This document shows, one piece after another, positions 24,299 through 35,351 of a DNA stretch of 64,000 bases (position 1 is its first letter; each line of letters starts with the position of its first letter). The DNA is taken from the NCBI GenBank assembly GCA_964526695.1, contig CAZGJA010000139.1, positions 1 through 64,000 on the forward strand, written 5' to 3'. Under the pieces are notes generated by a model. That model ran no database searches. It saw nothing but the letters and a program-made list of their open reading frames with translations, and was not told the DNA's origin. This stretch comes from JABWBH01 sp964526695 (GTDB lineage Bacteria; Planctomycetota; Phycisphaerae; UBA1845). The position numbers and the translations under genes were made by a program.

Positions 24299-24884
24299 AG
24301 AAGACATCATCCTGATCGAAGCGCCGTCGCTCAATGCCGCGGAGCGGTTGTTTCTGCCGCAGATCATGGACGGCATGGTCACGACGCTGCGGCATATGTT
24401 CGCCTTGAAGAAGCGGCGGACCGTTCAATACCCGGAAGAAAAGCGCACCCTCCGCACAGAGAATTATCGAGGCGTGCATCGGCTCAACCGCGATCATGAT
24501 GGGCGCGTCGCGTGCGTTGCCTGCTACATGTGCTCCACCGCCTGTCCGGCGCACTGCATTCACATCGAGGCGGGTGAGTCGCCCTGGCCGGACCGCGAGA
24601 AGTACCCGGTCAAGTTCGACATTGACGAGCTCCGCTGCATCTACTGCGGCATGTGCGAAGAGGCCTGTCCCGTGGACGCGATCGAACTGACACCGGATTT
24701 CTCGCTCGTGGGTCGCAGCCGGGACGAAATGATATTGGGCAAGGAGGAGCTGCTGTCCGTGTTCGACCAGACCCGCCAGCTCAAGCCGCGAAAGGATCCG
24801 CGCATCACGGGATACCCCAACTCCGGGTCACGGCCCGCCGGGGCGGATTCCAACGGCGAGGCGATGGAGACGAGCCACTCATGA
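24291..24884 (+). CDS. nuoI: NADH-quinone oxidoreductase subunit I
   Basis: This 197-residue protein has two [4Fe-4S] ferredoxin motifs for clusters N6a and N6b: CVACYMCSTACPAHCI and CIYCGMCEEACPVDAI. The flanking block KKRRTVQYPEEKRTLRTENY is also family-like. Of the two adjacent ATGs, 24291 is better because GGAGGGG then sits ~8 bp upstream. It overlaps the nucleotidyltransferase by 8 bp and nuoJ by 4 bp (ATGA). The last ~30 residues form a polar tail beyond the usual end. Confidence 0.95.
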   Translation: MREEDIILIEAPSLNAAERLFLPQIMDGMVTTLRHMFALKKRRTVQYPEEKRTLRTENYRGVHRLNRDHDGRVACVACYMCSTACPAHCIHIEAGESPWPDREKYPVKFDIDELRCIYCGMCEEACPVDAIELTPDFSLVGRSRDEMILGKEELLSVFDQTRQLKPRKDPRITGYPNSGSRPAGADSNGEAMETSHS

Positions 24885-25702
24885 CGCCTTGGGCGGTTTA
24901 TACATTGTATGCCGCATTTGTGCTTGGAGGGTGCGGGCTGTATTTCATGCTGCCCAATCCTTCGCGCCAGAGGCCGCTGGCGGGAGCGGCGCTGGGTTTT
25001 CTGGGATTGGCGGCGCTGCTGATCGTATGGCTTGCGGGACTAACCTCAACGGGATCGTCAGGAGCCTTCTTCTACATACTGGCAACCGTGGCCGTCGCAT
25101 GCACGGCGCGGGTCATTACCCATCCCAAACCGGTCTATTGCGCGTTGTATTTTGTGATCGTTGTGCTCGCGACGGCGGCGCTGTGCCTGCTGCAAAGCGC
25201 GGAATTCGTGGCCGTGGCGATGGTCATCATTTACGCCGGCGCCATTCTGGTCACCTATGTCTTCGTCATCATGCTGGCGCAGCAGGGCGGTCCCTCGGTC
25301 GCGGACGTTCGCTCGCGCGAGCCGTTCCTGTCAGTGGCCGCGGGCTTTTTGACCATGGCGGTCATCTCAGTTCACGCGGCTCAGGCGATGCCGGAGCGAC
25401 AGGCGGCGGCTTTGGATGCAAATCGTGCTGCGGCCGCCCTTGCATTGCATGAAGTGGATCAAGCGTCCGCCGACCGAGGGGACAAGTCCGATGCGAATCG
25501 GTCCGGCGTGCTGGGGCAGGTCTCGACGATCGGTGGGGCGGTTATGACGAGGTATGTGGTCGTGTTGCAGCTTTCCGGCCTGCTGCTGCTCATCGCCATG
25601 ATTGGCGCGGTCGCCATGTCGCGCAAGCGCGTGCCGCAGGAGGGCGTGACTCCGCCCCGCGCGCCGCTTGGGCAGGCCGGACGGGAAGTTGCGCCGTTTT
25701 GA
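24881..25702 (+). CDS. nuoJ: NADH-quinone oxidoreductase subunit J
   Basis: This 273-residue membrane subunit of complex I has five predicted helices. The core VAMVIIYAGAILVTYVFVIML in helix 3 is the diagnostic NuoJ motif. Between helices 4 and 5 lies a ~60-residue Ala/Asp-rich loop (about residues 160-215) that is longer than usual. The start overlaps the nuoI stop as ATGA. Confidence 0.93.
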   Translation: MTPWAVYTLYAAFVLGGCGLYFMLPNPSRQRPLAGAALGFLGLAALLIVWLAGLTSTGSSGAFFYILATVAVACTARVITHPKPVYCALYFVIVVLATAALCLLQSAEFVAVAMVIIYAGAILVTYVFVIMLAQQGGPSVADVRSREPFLSVAAGFLTMAVISVHAAQAMPERQAAALDANRAAAALALHEVDQASADRGDKSDANRSGVLGQVSTIGGAVMTRYVVVLQLSGLLLLIAMIGAVAMSRKRVPQEGVTPPRAPLGQAGREVAPF

Positions 25703-25800
25703 GAGTCGGCGTCTGGGTCGAGCGGGGTGAGTGAGGATTGCGACCGTGGGGGAGGGCGTCCGCCGATCTCGGACGCTGCGTGTGTGGGATTGTTGCTGTG

Positions 25801-26103
25801 ATGATAAGTCCGACGGAATACATCATCCTGGGCGCGGTGCTCTTCGCCCTCGGGCTGGTCGGGTTCTTCGCGCGGCGGAACCTGATCATCATGTTCCTCT
25901 GCACGGAGATCATGTTTCAGGGCGTGGTCCTCACGGCAGTGGCGTTTTCCCACATGTGGAGCAATCTCGACGGCCAGGCGTACGCCCTGTTTCTTCTGGT
26001 GATTGCCGCAGTCGAGGCCGGACTGGCGCTGGGGCTGGTCGTGCTGCTGTATCGCAGACGAGGTACGCTGGACACGGAGGTGTGGAGTGTTATGAGGGGC
26101 TGA
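25801..26103 (+). CDS. nuoK: NADH-quinone oxidoreductase subunit K
   Basis: This 100-residue subunit matches the family's usual length and has three helices: YIILGAVLFALGLVGFFA, NLIIMFLCTEIMFQGVVLTA and ALFLLVIAAVEAGLALGLVV. The two conserved Glu residues, one in the CTEIMFQ helix and one in AAVEAGLAL, belong to the proton path of the membrane arm. The ATG at 25801 fits; in-frame codons upstream would lengthen it unnaturally. Confidence 0.95.
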   Translation: MISPTEYIILGAVLFALGLVGFFARRNLIIMFLCTEIMFQGVVLTAVAFSHMWSNLDGQAYALFLLVIAAVEAGLALGLVVLLYRRRGTLDTEVWSVMRG

Positions 26104-26160
26104 GTTGCGGAATGATCGCATATCAACACGTCCGATGGCATACTTGTCACTTGGCTTATT

Positions 26161-26532
26161 GTGGGGGTTCTTGTGCGCAATTCGGTTCTTCTTGGTTGCA
26201 TGATCCTTGCGCTGAGTGGAAGCGGCTGTGTCAACTGGGCGCAAGCCGGTTCGAAGTTCTGTGACGTTCATGCTTGCAGCACTCGAATCGACCTTGTATC
26301 CATAGGCTATGGCCGGCCGCTTCCGCCGTCTCAGGAGTTTCTGAGTGCGCAGCGAGAGCGTTTTCCAAACGCCAACGGGTTCGTGCGCGGTGGGTGTTGC
26401 ATCTATGACGAATCACCAAAGTTCGCGTGGGTGAGGTATTGTCGTGCATGTCGCGAAGCTGAGAGGCGATGGTTGGACGACCAGTCACGTTTTCGCGAGA
26501 GCAACAGCTTGAGCTCAGCGCAGGCTGAATAG
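26161..26532 (+). CDS. Hypothetical lipoprotein
   Basis: This 123-residue frame starts with GTG (26161); a second GTG at 26173 is equally possible and makes a typical signal peptide (RNSVLLGCMILALSGSGC). The lipobox LSGSGC predicts lipid attachment. The mature part has five more Cys residues, including a CC pair and a CRAC motif, and no family that I recognise. It sits between nuoK and nuoL. Its bias towards lower GC at the start suggests it may have been acquired. Confidence 0.5.
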   Translation: MGVLVRNSVLLGCMILALSGSGCVNWAQAGSKFCDVHACSTRIDLVSIGYGRPLPPSQEFLSAQRERFPNANGFVRGGCCIYDESPKFAWVRYCRACREAERRWLDDQSRFRESNSLSSAQAE

Positions 26533-26566
26533 TGAGAATGGCGGCAAAGGCGGGCGTGGTCAACGA

Positions 26567-28699
26567 ATGGACATAGGCTTGCTGAAACTCTACGGAATTG
26601 TCATACTCATCGCCCCGCTGGCTGGCTCCGTCGTCTGCGGTGTGCTGGGTCCGCGCAGACTGAAGGACCGCTCGCACTGGGCGAGCATTCTCGGCGTGGG
26701 CGCGGCCGCGGTTGCGGCGCTGTTGTTGCTGTCGCACGTGGTGGGGGCGGTGAGGGATTCGCGGTCGTCCAGCCATGAAACGGGCGAAGCCCACGTTTCG
26801 GCAACAATCCCGGTGTACGACTGGATTGCCACCGGTGCTCGACAGGTCGCGGGCGTGCCGGGCCAGGGGCAGCTCAAAGAGCTGCCTCACCAGAATGAAC
26901 CGCCGCGACACCCACCAGCGGAGCTTTCGAGCCCATCCTGGTTCCGCGTCGAGTTTCTGGTCGATCCGCTTTCGGCCATTATGCTCGCCACGGTGACGTG
27001 CATTGCACTGCTGATTGTGATCTACTCGCGCGATTACATGCGCCATCACGGCCATGCCGAGCGCGGTTACGAGCGGTTCTTCGCCTATCTGGCGCTGTTT
27101 GTGTTTTCCATGTGCGCCCTCGTGCTGGGCGGGAATTTCCTGCTGCTCTACCTGGGCTGGGAAGCCGTCGGCTTGTGCAGTTATCTGCTGATCGGCTTCT
27201 ATTATGGCAAGCCCGCCGCCGCCGCCGCCGCGAAAAAGGCGTTCCTCGTTAACCGCGTGGGCGACTTCGGTTTCGGTTTGGGCATTCTTCTTATCTACAT
27301 CACGTTCGGCACCCTGAGTTACCACGACGTCTTTGACATGATAGCGCGCAACGTGGACGCCGCCGGCGCGGCGCTCGACCCCTCGAAACTGACGACGATT
27401 GCGTTGCTCCTGTTTTGCGGCGCTGCCGGCAAGAGCGCGCAGATCCCGCTCTACGTGTGGCTGCCCGACGCGATGGAAGGCCCTTCGCCGGTTTCAGCGC
27501 TGATCCATGCGGCCACGATGGTGACCGCCGGCGTGTACATGATCGCCCGCTGCGGCGCGATCTTCGTGCATTCCGAAACGGCCATGCTCGTCGTCGCCGT
27601 CATCGGCGGCTGCACGGCGCTGTTCTCCGCGACCATCGCCCTCGTTCAGACAGACATGAAGCGCATCCTCGCCTACTCGACGATCAGTCAGCTCGGCTAC
27701 ATGTTCCTTGCACTGGGCGTCTATGCCGCCGACTCGGCCGTGTTTCATCTTTTCACCCATGCGTTTTTCAAGGCGCTGCTTTTCCTTGGCGCCGGCAGCG
27801 TGATGCACGCGATGGGCGGCGTGATCGACCTGCGGCAGTTCTCCGGCCTGCGTCACGCATTACCCAAGACATGTAAGTTGATTCTGATCGGATCATTGGC
27901 GCTCGCCGGCGTTCCGTTGCTTTCCGGCTTCTTCAGCAAGGATGAGATTCTGCACCATGCGCTCGCCGTACATCCGGTGCTGGGAATCATGGGTCTGCTC
28001 ACGGCGGTGCTGACGGCCTTCTACACGTTTCGCATGTTCTTCATGGCCTTCGCCGGTCCGCAGCGCGTGCCCGAAGGCGTGCATCCGCACGAATCCGGCG
28101 GCTGGATGATACTGCCCATGAGCTTGCTGGCGGTCGGCGCCATCTTCGCGGGCTATCTGGGCGTGGGATTCGTGGGCAAGCCGTTCCACACGTTCCTTGA
28201 CCCGGTTTTCCACAATACGTTCCTTACGGCCGCCTCCCATGGCGCGCAGGAGGTGACTGCGGCGACGTCGGCCGGGCACGCCGGCGCGGCGACCGGCGGC
28301 GGAGCATCCGCTGGATTCCTGGCTGAGTATGGGCTGATGCTCTTGTCGGGGGGTTTGGCGATTCTTTCCATTATTGCGGCGTACATTGTGTATGGGAAGA
28401 ATCCGTGGATTGCCGCGACCGTCCGCGCCACAGCGCCTCGCGCGTGGGATGTGCTTTGGAACAAGTATTACGTGGACCAAGCCTACGACCGTGTCATTGT
28501 CAGCCCGCTGCGCTCGCTGGGTCGCCTGTGCTTCTGGCTGGATGAGTACCTGGTGGACGGCCTGGTCTGGCTGGTGTCATTTGTTCCTCAGGCGATGGGT
28601 TACGGAGCGCGCGGCGTGCAGCGCGGGGCATTGCAGGGTTATGGGCTGGCGATGGGTGTGGGTCTGGCGATCATCGTGACCGTGGTCTTGACGTGGTGA
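26567..28699 (+). CDS. nuoL: NADH-quinone oxidoreductase subunit L
   Basis: This 710-residue antiporter-like subunit is the most distal proton pump of complex I. It has about 16 helices with the motifs LLLYLGWEAVGLCSYLLIGF, VNRVGDFGFGLGILL, LPDAMEGPSPVSALIHAATM (conserved Pro/His helix), VQTDMKRILAYSTISQLGYM and FFSKDEILHHA. A ~55-residue polar insert after helix 2 (around residues 70-130) contains His-rich and Pro-rich segments. The tail includes the lateral amphipathic helix region and an extra C-terminal helix. The start at 26567 has a weak SD. Confidence 0.95.
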   Translation: MDIGLLKLYGIVILIAPLAGSVVCGVLGPRRLKDRSHWASILGVGAAAVAALLLLSHVVGAVRDSRSSSHETGEAHVSATIPVYDWIATGARQVAGVPGQGQLKELPHQNEPPRHPPAELSSPSWFRVEFLVDPLSAIMLATVTCIALLIVIYSRDYMRHHGHAERGYERFFAYLALFVFSMCALVLGGNFLLLYLGWEAVGLCSYLLIGFYYGKPAAAAAAKKAFLVNRVGDFGFGLGILLIYITFGTLSYHDVFDMIARNVDAAGAALDPSKLTTIALLLFCGAAGKSAQIPLYVWLPDAMEGPSPVSALIHAATMVTAGVYMIARCGAIFVHSETAMLVVAVIGGCTALFSATIALVQTDMKRILAYSTISQLGYMFLALGVYAADSAVFHLFTHAFFKALLFLGAGSVMHAMGGVIDLRQFSGLRHALPKTCKLILIGSLALAGVPLLSGFFSKDEILHHALAVHPVLGIMGLLTAVLTAFYTFRMFFMAFAGPQRVPEGVHPHESGGWMILPMSLLAVGAIFAGYLGVGFVGKPFHTFLDPVFHNTFLTAASHGAQEVTAATSAGHAGAATGGGASAGFLAEYGLMLLSGGLAILSIIAAYIVYGKNPWIAATVRATAPRAWDVLWNKYYVDQAYDRVIVSPLRSLGRLCFWLDEYLVDGLVWLVSFVPQAMGYGARGVQRGALQGYGLAMGVGLAIIVTVVLTW

Positions 28700-28741
28700 G
28701 CAAGCAAATGGCGGAACAGCCTGTTTAGCGAGAGGGCTTCC

Positions 28742-30534
<1,793 letters not shown>

Positions 30535-30538
<4 letters not shown>

Positions 30539-32121
30539 CCTTCTCGGCACTTGGACAGCTTCTGCCGGAATTGATCCTGCTCATCGGCGCAGGCGCACTG
30601 CTGATCGTCGGTCTGACGCGCTTCGCCAGAACACAGGGCGCCTTGTCGCTCCTTGCGGGCGGGATCACTGCCGCCGCGCTTGTGGCGACTCTACTCATCG
30701 GCGTCCCCGCCGACGCCGGCAACGTGCCCGGCCTGGCGCTTTCGCCGCTGACGTTTTATGTGCGCTGGCTGACGCTGACGGTTGGGCTGCTGTTGATCCT
30801 GCTCAATTGGCGGCAGGCCGAACCATCGGAGCAGGGCGAGTATCTCTCGCTCATTCTCTTTGCCATGCTGGGGATCCTGCTTACGGCCTCGGCAAGCGAC
30901 GTCGTCGTGCTGTTTTTCGCCATCGAGCTGGTCAGCGTGCCGACTTACATTCTTGTCGCGCTGAGCCGGCGCGACGTGCGTGCGTCTGAGGCGGCGGTCA
31001 AGTATTTCTTCCTCGGCGCGCTTTCGGCGGCGCTGCTGGCCTACGGACTTGGGTTCCTCTATGGCGCCAGCGGAACGACATCGCTCGTCAGAATGGCGGC
31101 CGCGTGGGCCCCGCACCTCCACGCCACGCCGATCGCCGCTGCCGACACGCTCATGCTGATCGGGCTTCTGCTCGCCTTCGCCGGACTTTCATTCAAGATT
31201 GCGGCCGTCCCGTTTCACGCCTACGTTGCTGACGTGTACGAAGGGGCAGCTTCGCCGGTGACCGCACTGCTGGGTTTTGTTCCGAAGTTCGCCGGGTTCG
31301 TCGCCTTGATCCGAATTATGGAGACGATTCACTGGTGGATGCCGCAAAGCGTCATGTGGCTCATATGGATCGTCGCCGCGCTCACCATGACCGTGGGCAA
31401 CGTGCTGGGGCTCTTGCAAACCAATGTTAAGCGCATGTTGGCCTACTCGAGCGTCGCTCACAGCGGCACCATGTTGCTGGCATTGCTGGTTGGACCCGCG
31501 CTGGGCGCGGGACCGATGAGCAACGGCGTGACGGCCCTTCTCTTCTACATCGCTGTGTATGGCGTGATGAACCTCGGCGCCTTTGCCGCACTGGCGTCGT
31601 TTAAGCGCGGCGAGCGGACGCTGGAAACGCTCGACGATCTTTCGGGACTGGCCCGCTCGCAGCCCTGGCCGGCGCTGGCGCTGAGTGTTTGTGCTTTCAG
31701 TCTGATGGGCTTTCCGCCCACCGCGGGTTTTCTGGGGAAGCTGTACATCTTCTCGGGAGCGTTCTCGCTCGCGCCCGATCATGCGTTTCGAATGCCGCTC
31801 ATCGTGCTTGCGGTGATCGGTGTGATCAACTCGGCCATCGGTGCCGCGTATTACCTGCGAATCGTGGGCGCCTGCTGGATGAACCGCCCAAGGGAGGAAG
31901 TCGCCTGCGCTGCCGGAATGACCGAGCGACTGGGATTGAACATCGCGGGTTTGGCGATGCTGGTGCTGTTCATCGCGCCGGGTCCGTTGCTGACGAAGGC
32001 GCGTATCGGGGCTGCTTCGCAGACGCGGAAAACATCCGCATCCGTCGCGACAGCCGTGGATTTCGTGCCACGCCAACCGGCTCCTCCTGCAGGGAGTTTG
32101 CTTGTCGCCCATGAACCCTGA
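30535..32121 (+). CDS. nuoN: NADH-quinone oxidoreductase subunit N
   Basis: This 528-residue antiporter-like subunit has ~14 helices with KIAAVPFHAYVADVYEGAAS, GLLQTNVKRMLAYSSVAHSG and FSLMGFPPTAGFLGK. The conserved Lys and Glu residues (FFAIELVSVPTYIL with Glu) are present. It is the last nuo gene. Its 3' end overlaps the NAD(P)HX epimerase gene by 20 bp. Confidence 0.95.
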
Positions 32122-32821
32122 CAGCGCGACGCCAATCCGCCTGACGCGCGATCAAGTCCGCCGCGTGGATCGGCTGGCCATCGTGAAATACCACGTCAGC
32201 GGGCTGGTTTTAATGGAGAACGCGGGACGAAATGCCGCGCACATCGTTCATCGTGAGTGCCCCGCCGTCCGCACCGGGACGATCGTCTGCGGCGTTGGCA
32301 ACAACGGCGGCGACGGCCTGGTCATAGCGCGACACTTGCATAACCTGGGCTGGGCCGTGCGCGTGCTTGTTGTGGGCGACCCGTCACGCATGACGGCCGA
32401 CACCGCGGCGAACTACAAGATTGCCTGTGCCATGAATCTCCCGAAGTGCGTGACCGAGGATTGGATGGAATGCCACGCGTTTCTGAATGCCGCGCCGGCG
32501 GGTGAGGTGATCGTGGATGCGCTGCTCGGCACCGGGTTTTCCGGAGAGGTGCGCCCGCCGGTTGATGGGGCCATCCGCGCGATCCTCATGACCCGCCCGC
32601 GCACCGTCGTGTCGATCGACGTGCCCTCCGGGTTGGATGCCGACACGGGCTTTCGCGGCAGCGCAATCGTCAAAGCGGACTTCACCATTACGTTCGTGGC
32701 GGAGAAGGTCGGCTTTGACTCCGGCGAGGCGCAGCTCTTTCTGGGCGACGTGTTTGTCGCGGACATCGGGGCGCCCATCGAACTGATTGAGGAAGCGCGG
32801 CTCGGTTCCGAGTCGGTGTAG
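32102..32821 (+). CDS. nnrE: NAD(P)H-hydrate epimerase (YjeF N-terminal domain)
   Basis: This 239-residue protein epimerises hydrated NADH/NADPH so that a dehydratase can repair it. It has the YjeF-N blocks VLMENAGRNAAHIV, VCGVGNNGGDGLVIARHL, VDALLGTGFSGEVRPP and VVSIDVPSGLDADTG. Only the epimerase domain is present; the C-terminal dehydratase domain is missing. A TTG start at 32102 with AGGGAG about 6 bp upstream is preferred; ATG at 32111 is possible. It overlaps nuoN by 20 bp, so it may be expressed with the NADH-consuming complex. Confidence 0.88.
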   Translation: MSPMNPDSATPIRLTRDQVRRVDRLAIVKYHVSGLVLMENAGRNAAHIVHRECPAVRTGTIVCGVGNNGGDGLVIARHLHNLGWAVRVLVVGDPSRMTADTAANYKIACAMNLPKCVTEDWMECHAFLNAAPAGEVIVDALLGTGFSGEVRPPVDGAIRAILMTRPRTVVSIDVPSGLDADTGFRGSAIVKADFTITFVAEKVGFDSGEAQLFLGDVFVADIGAPIELIEEARLGSESV

Positions 32822-32878
32822 CCCGATGCGATCGCACGGGGCCCGCTTGACGGCCCGCCGCGAAGGGCGGAGTTCGTC

Positions 32879-32898
32879 ATTCCCGCGCAGGCGGGAAT
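32879..32898. terminator. Palindrome between convergent genes
   Basis: ATTCCCGC-GCAG-GCGGGAAT is a perfect 8-bp stem with a 4-nt loop in the gap between the convergent nnrE and pseudopilin genes. A second, imperfect C/G-rich palindrome follows at about 32919-32941. It may stop transcription from both sides, although no T-run follows. The same motif is a widespread dispersed repeat in bacteria. Confidence 0.4.
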
Positions 32899-33027
32899 CC
32901 AGCCGGTGGCGGTGCGCACTGGATCCCCGCCCGCGCGGGTGGACGATGTGTATGTCCCGTTTCGGATAACACCGCGGCCTGCTGCGACGGCAGGGTCGCC
33001 GACGGCGCCCCATTTCGCTCGGCGCGA

Positions 33028-33834
33028 TCAATAACCCTTCTGATGAGGCACCCAAAACCGCGTCAGCAACACCTCCACGCGCTCCGCGTCCGCATGCAAC
33101 TCCAGGTAAGCCGGCTTCTTCCCGGTTGCGAAAGACGCCTCTTCGAAGGACTCCCGCGCATTCTGCAGATCCAGCCGCGGCTCCATCGTGCCGCGATGGG
33201 GGTATTTCGGCTGACCGGCCATCGGTGCGCCGGCCAGGCTGTCCGTGATGAAGCCAAATCTGGTGTTCCATTGCCCCTTCTCATTGTGGTTCACGCCGGA
33301 TCGCACGTAGCGGCGCCCATCCAGCAGACGCAAGGGGCGTCCATCAAAGTGGACATAATTGCGAATGGCCGGATCCTGGGAATTGCCGGTGTAGGCGTCT
33401 GGGTGGTCATCATAGGGAATGGGATCTCCAAGCCGGTCGGCCGTGCTGAACGTGTAGGTCAGCTTCCAACCCTCCGCCCCGCGGTTTTCGGGAAAGCCCG
33501 CCACCGCCGCGGGGCACCGCCAACTGCCGCCTTCCACATAGTTGGCAAGCACGCTGCCGACCCCTGTGGGGAATGTGGGGTCGAAAGGGTCGCGGTTGGG
33601 ATCGTGAAGATTGGGATCCTCCAGATAGGGCACGCGCTCATGAAACTCCAGCGCATAGGCGAGAATCCCCGTCCACATGCAACGAAGATTGTTGCGGCAT
33701 ACAAGTGTCTTGGCCTGCTCGCGCGCGTCCCGCAGTGAAGGCATGAGCATGGCGGTCAGCACGCTGATGATGCCGATGACCACCATGAGCTCAATGAGCG
33801 TAAACCCGCGAGCTTTCCGAGGGTTTCGAGTCAT
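33028..33834 (-). CDS. Type II secretion-like pseudopilin (large prepilin)
   Basis: This 268-residue protein has the prepilin cleavage site and methylated N-terminus ARGFTLIELMVVIGIISVLTAMLMP, with Glu at position 5 of the mature protein. AAGGAGAC about 8 bp before ATG supports the start. The globular part has the Trp-rich LKYTF-like surface typical of planctomycete prepilins but lacks a clear H-x9-DG end. It lies 79 bp downstream of a secreted-protein gene on the same strand, with a strong hairpin between them. It probably assembles into, or is exported by, a pseudopilus. Confidence 0.8.
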   Translation of the reverse strand: MTRNPRKARGFTLIELMVVIGIISVLTAMLMPSLRDAREQAKTLVCRNNLRCMWTGILAYALEFHERVPYLEDPNLHDPNRDPFDPTFPTGVGSVLANYVEGGSWRCPAAVAGFPENRGAEGWKLTYTFSTADRLGDPIPYDDHPDAYTGNSQDPAIRNYVHFDGRPLRLLDGRRYVRSGVNHNEKGQWNTRFGFITDSLAGAPMAGQPKYPHRGTMEPRLDLQNARESFEEASFATGKKPAYLELHADAERVEVLLTRFWVPHQKGY

Positions 33835-33867
33835 CTTGAAGTCTCCTTATATCGAGCGCAGAAGCCC

Positions 33868-33895
33868 GGGAGGGCGCGCCGATGCGCACCCTCCC
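33868..33895 (-). terminator. Strong 12-bp hairpin between two genes
   Basis: On the minus strand GGGAGGGTGCGC pairs with GCGCGCCCTCCC across a 4-nt ATCG loop, with one G-U wobble. It lies between the stop of the secreted-protein gene (33914) and the pseudopilin start. There is no T-run. It could be a terminator or a block to exonucleases that sets different mRNA levels for the two genes. Confidence 0.5.
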
Positions 33896-33913
33896 GTGAG
33901 GACTTCGGCCAAA

Positions 33914-35092
33914 CTACGCTCCACAATCCACGGTCTTGCACAACCCGCAATCAGGCTGGGACAGACACGCGGTCTGACTGCCCGTCTGATTCCGCAGTTT
34001 CAAGCTCGCGCGCCGCCCTGAAATCGTCAGGTCGTAGGGCGCGCCGTTGACCTCAATCGTGACCGGCTGCCCGTCGTGCGTTTCGTCGGTCAGCACGACT
34101 TTGGACTTCAGCGTGCCGTCGCGGCAGCGCGCCGTCAACTTCTTGACGTCTTCGCAGGGAATCGGCTCATTGAACGACAGCTCGAGTCTTGCCGGCGCGG
34201 CGCCCTGCTCGGTGGATTCCTTCATGTAAAGGGTGGGAAACTCAGACTGCCCTCCGCCCATGCTCGTGTCGGCCAGCGAGTTGATATAGATGAAGACTCG
34301 CCCTCCGTTGAGCTGTTCCTGGAAGTAGCGGAGCACGCGCGCGTCCGAGCGGCTCAGGTTGATGTCAAATGTGATGTCAAAGGGGACGGTCTGCTCGCCC
34401 GGCGTGTATCCCACCGGCACACCCACCGTCCACGAAACAGGCGTGAACTCAAACACCGGAATGGACAGGCCGTCGTTGTGCAGTCCCTTGACATTGTCCT
34501 CGCAGTGCAGGAGATCGTTCGTGGCCTCCTGATACACAAACGGAAATGGATCGCGCGGCAGGTTATTCTGCGAGTCGGAGCCATGGTAGTCCGAACATTC
34601 CGACCATGTGGCATAGTCGCTCTGCGGGCCAAAGGCGACGCCAAACAGCTCGAGGGGGCGGCCCGCATCCGCGTCGCTGCTTTCGCCGTCCGTATCGCCT
34701 TGCTCGCCGCGAGGGATGCCGTCGGCATTGATAAACCCGTCCTGGTTGATGTCGAATGTGTACCACTCATCAGGAGTCAGATCGACCGCCCAATCGGCAT
34801 CGGCGATGTTCGTGACGGTGACGCGAAGGGCGGATATGTCATAATTCTCCGCGCCCTGACCGGGGGGAACGAGTTCGCTGGTGTCCCACACGGCCAGAAA
34901 TGTCCCATCGCGGTCATTGAAGCCATTCAGCCCCGCCGCGCCGAAGCAGGAGCCTACGGTGCGGGCGCAAGGATTGAAATTGAAGGGATAGAACCAGCGG
35001 TCATCGGAGGGCGTGTCGAATCTGATCTGCGCCGCGCTGAGAGACGTGAGCAGTGCGAGCACGATCGTGCTTGAAATGCGGAAAGTGGACAT
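33914..35092 (-). CDS. Secreted protein with calcium-loop motif and Cys-rich C-terminal domain
   Basis: The start at 35092 has AAGGAAAC upstream and gives 392 residues with a short signal peptide (IVLALLTSLSA, cleavage near AAQ). The mature part includes FDINQDGFINADGI, a dockerin-like EF-hand loop, and a beta-rich body that I cannot name. The last ~80 residues (CEDVKKLTARCRDGTLKSKV to the CLSQPDCGLCKTVDCGA end) match the C-terminal domain of the kelch protein at 2085 and the glycosidase-like protein at 45542. The function is unknown. It could bind surface polysaccharide or be processed by a sorting system. Confidence 0.75.
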   Translation of the reverse strand: MSTFRISSTIVLALLTSLSAAQIRFDTPSDDRWFYPFNFNPCARTVGSCFGAAGLNGFNDRDGTFLAVWDTSELVPPGQGAENYDISALRVTVTNIADADWAVDLTPDEWYTFDINQDGFINADGIPRGEQGDTDGESSDADAGRPLELFGVAFGPQSDYATWSECSDYHGSDSQNNLPRDPFPFVYQEATNDLLHCEDNVKGLHNDGLSIPVFEFTPVSWTVGVPVGYTPGEQTVPFDITFDINLSRSDARVLRYFQEQLNGGRVFIYINSLADTSMGGGQSEFPTLYMKESTEQGAAPARLELSFNEPIPCEDVKKLTARCRDGTLKSKVVLTDETHDGQPVTIEVNGAPYDLTISGRRASLKLRNQTGSQTACLSQPDCGLCKTVDCGA

Positions 35093-35351
35093 ACTGAGTT
35101 TCCTTCCAGATCCGAATGGGATCGTATTGTGTTCGTGATGGTTCAATGAAATGGGCGCGTAGCGCCTCCGCCGCAGCGTCAAGCCAGCACGGCGGCAATC
35201 TTACAGGCTTGGATTGCGCATGAACGCCCGCCCGAATGAGCGACTTGGCCCCGATGCGCGATCACAGAATCGTGAATTGCAGTTCTAGCCCGCGGGAGAC
35301 CGGCGCGCGGAGGTTGCGCAGACCCAGCGAGTGACGCGAGAGAGAGCAAGA

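Noticed and set aside
34076..35074. Plus-strand frame opposite the secreted protein
   Set aside because: Antisense to a gene with a signal peptide and ribosome binding site; no motif.
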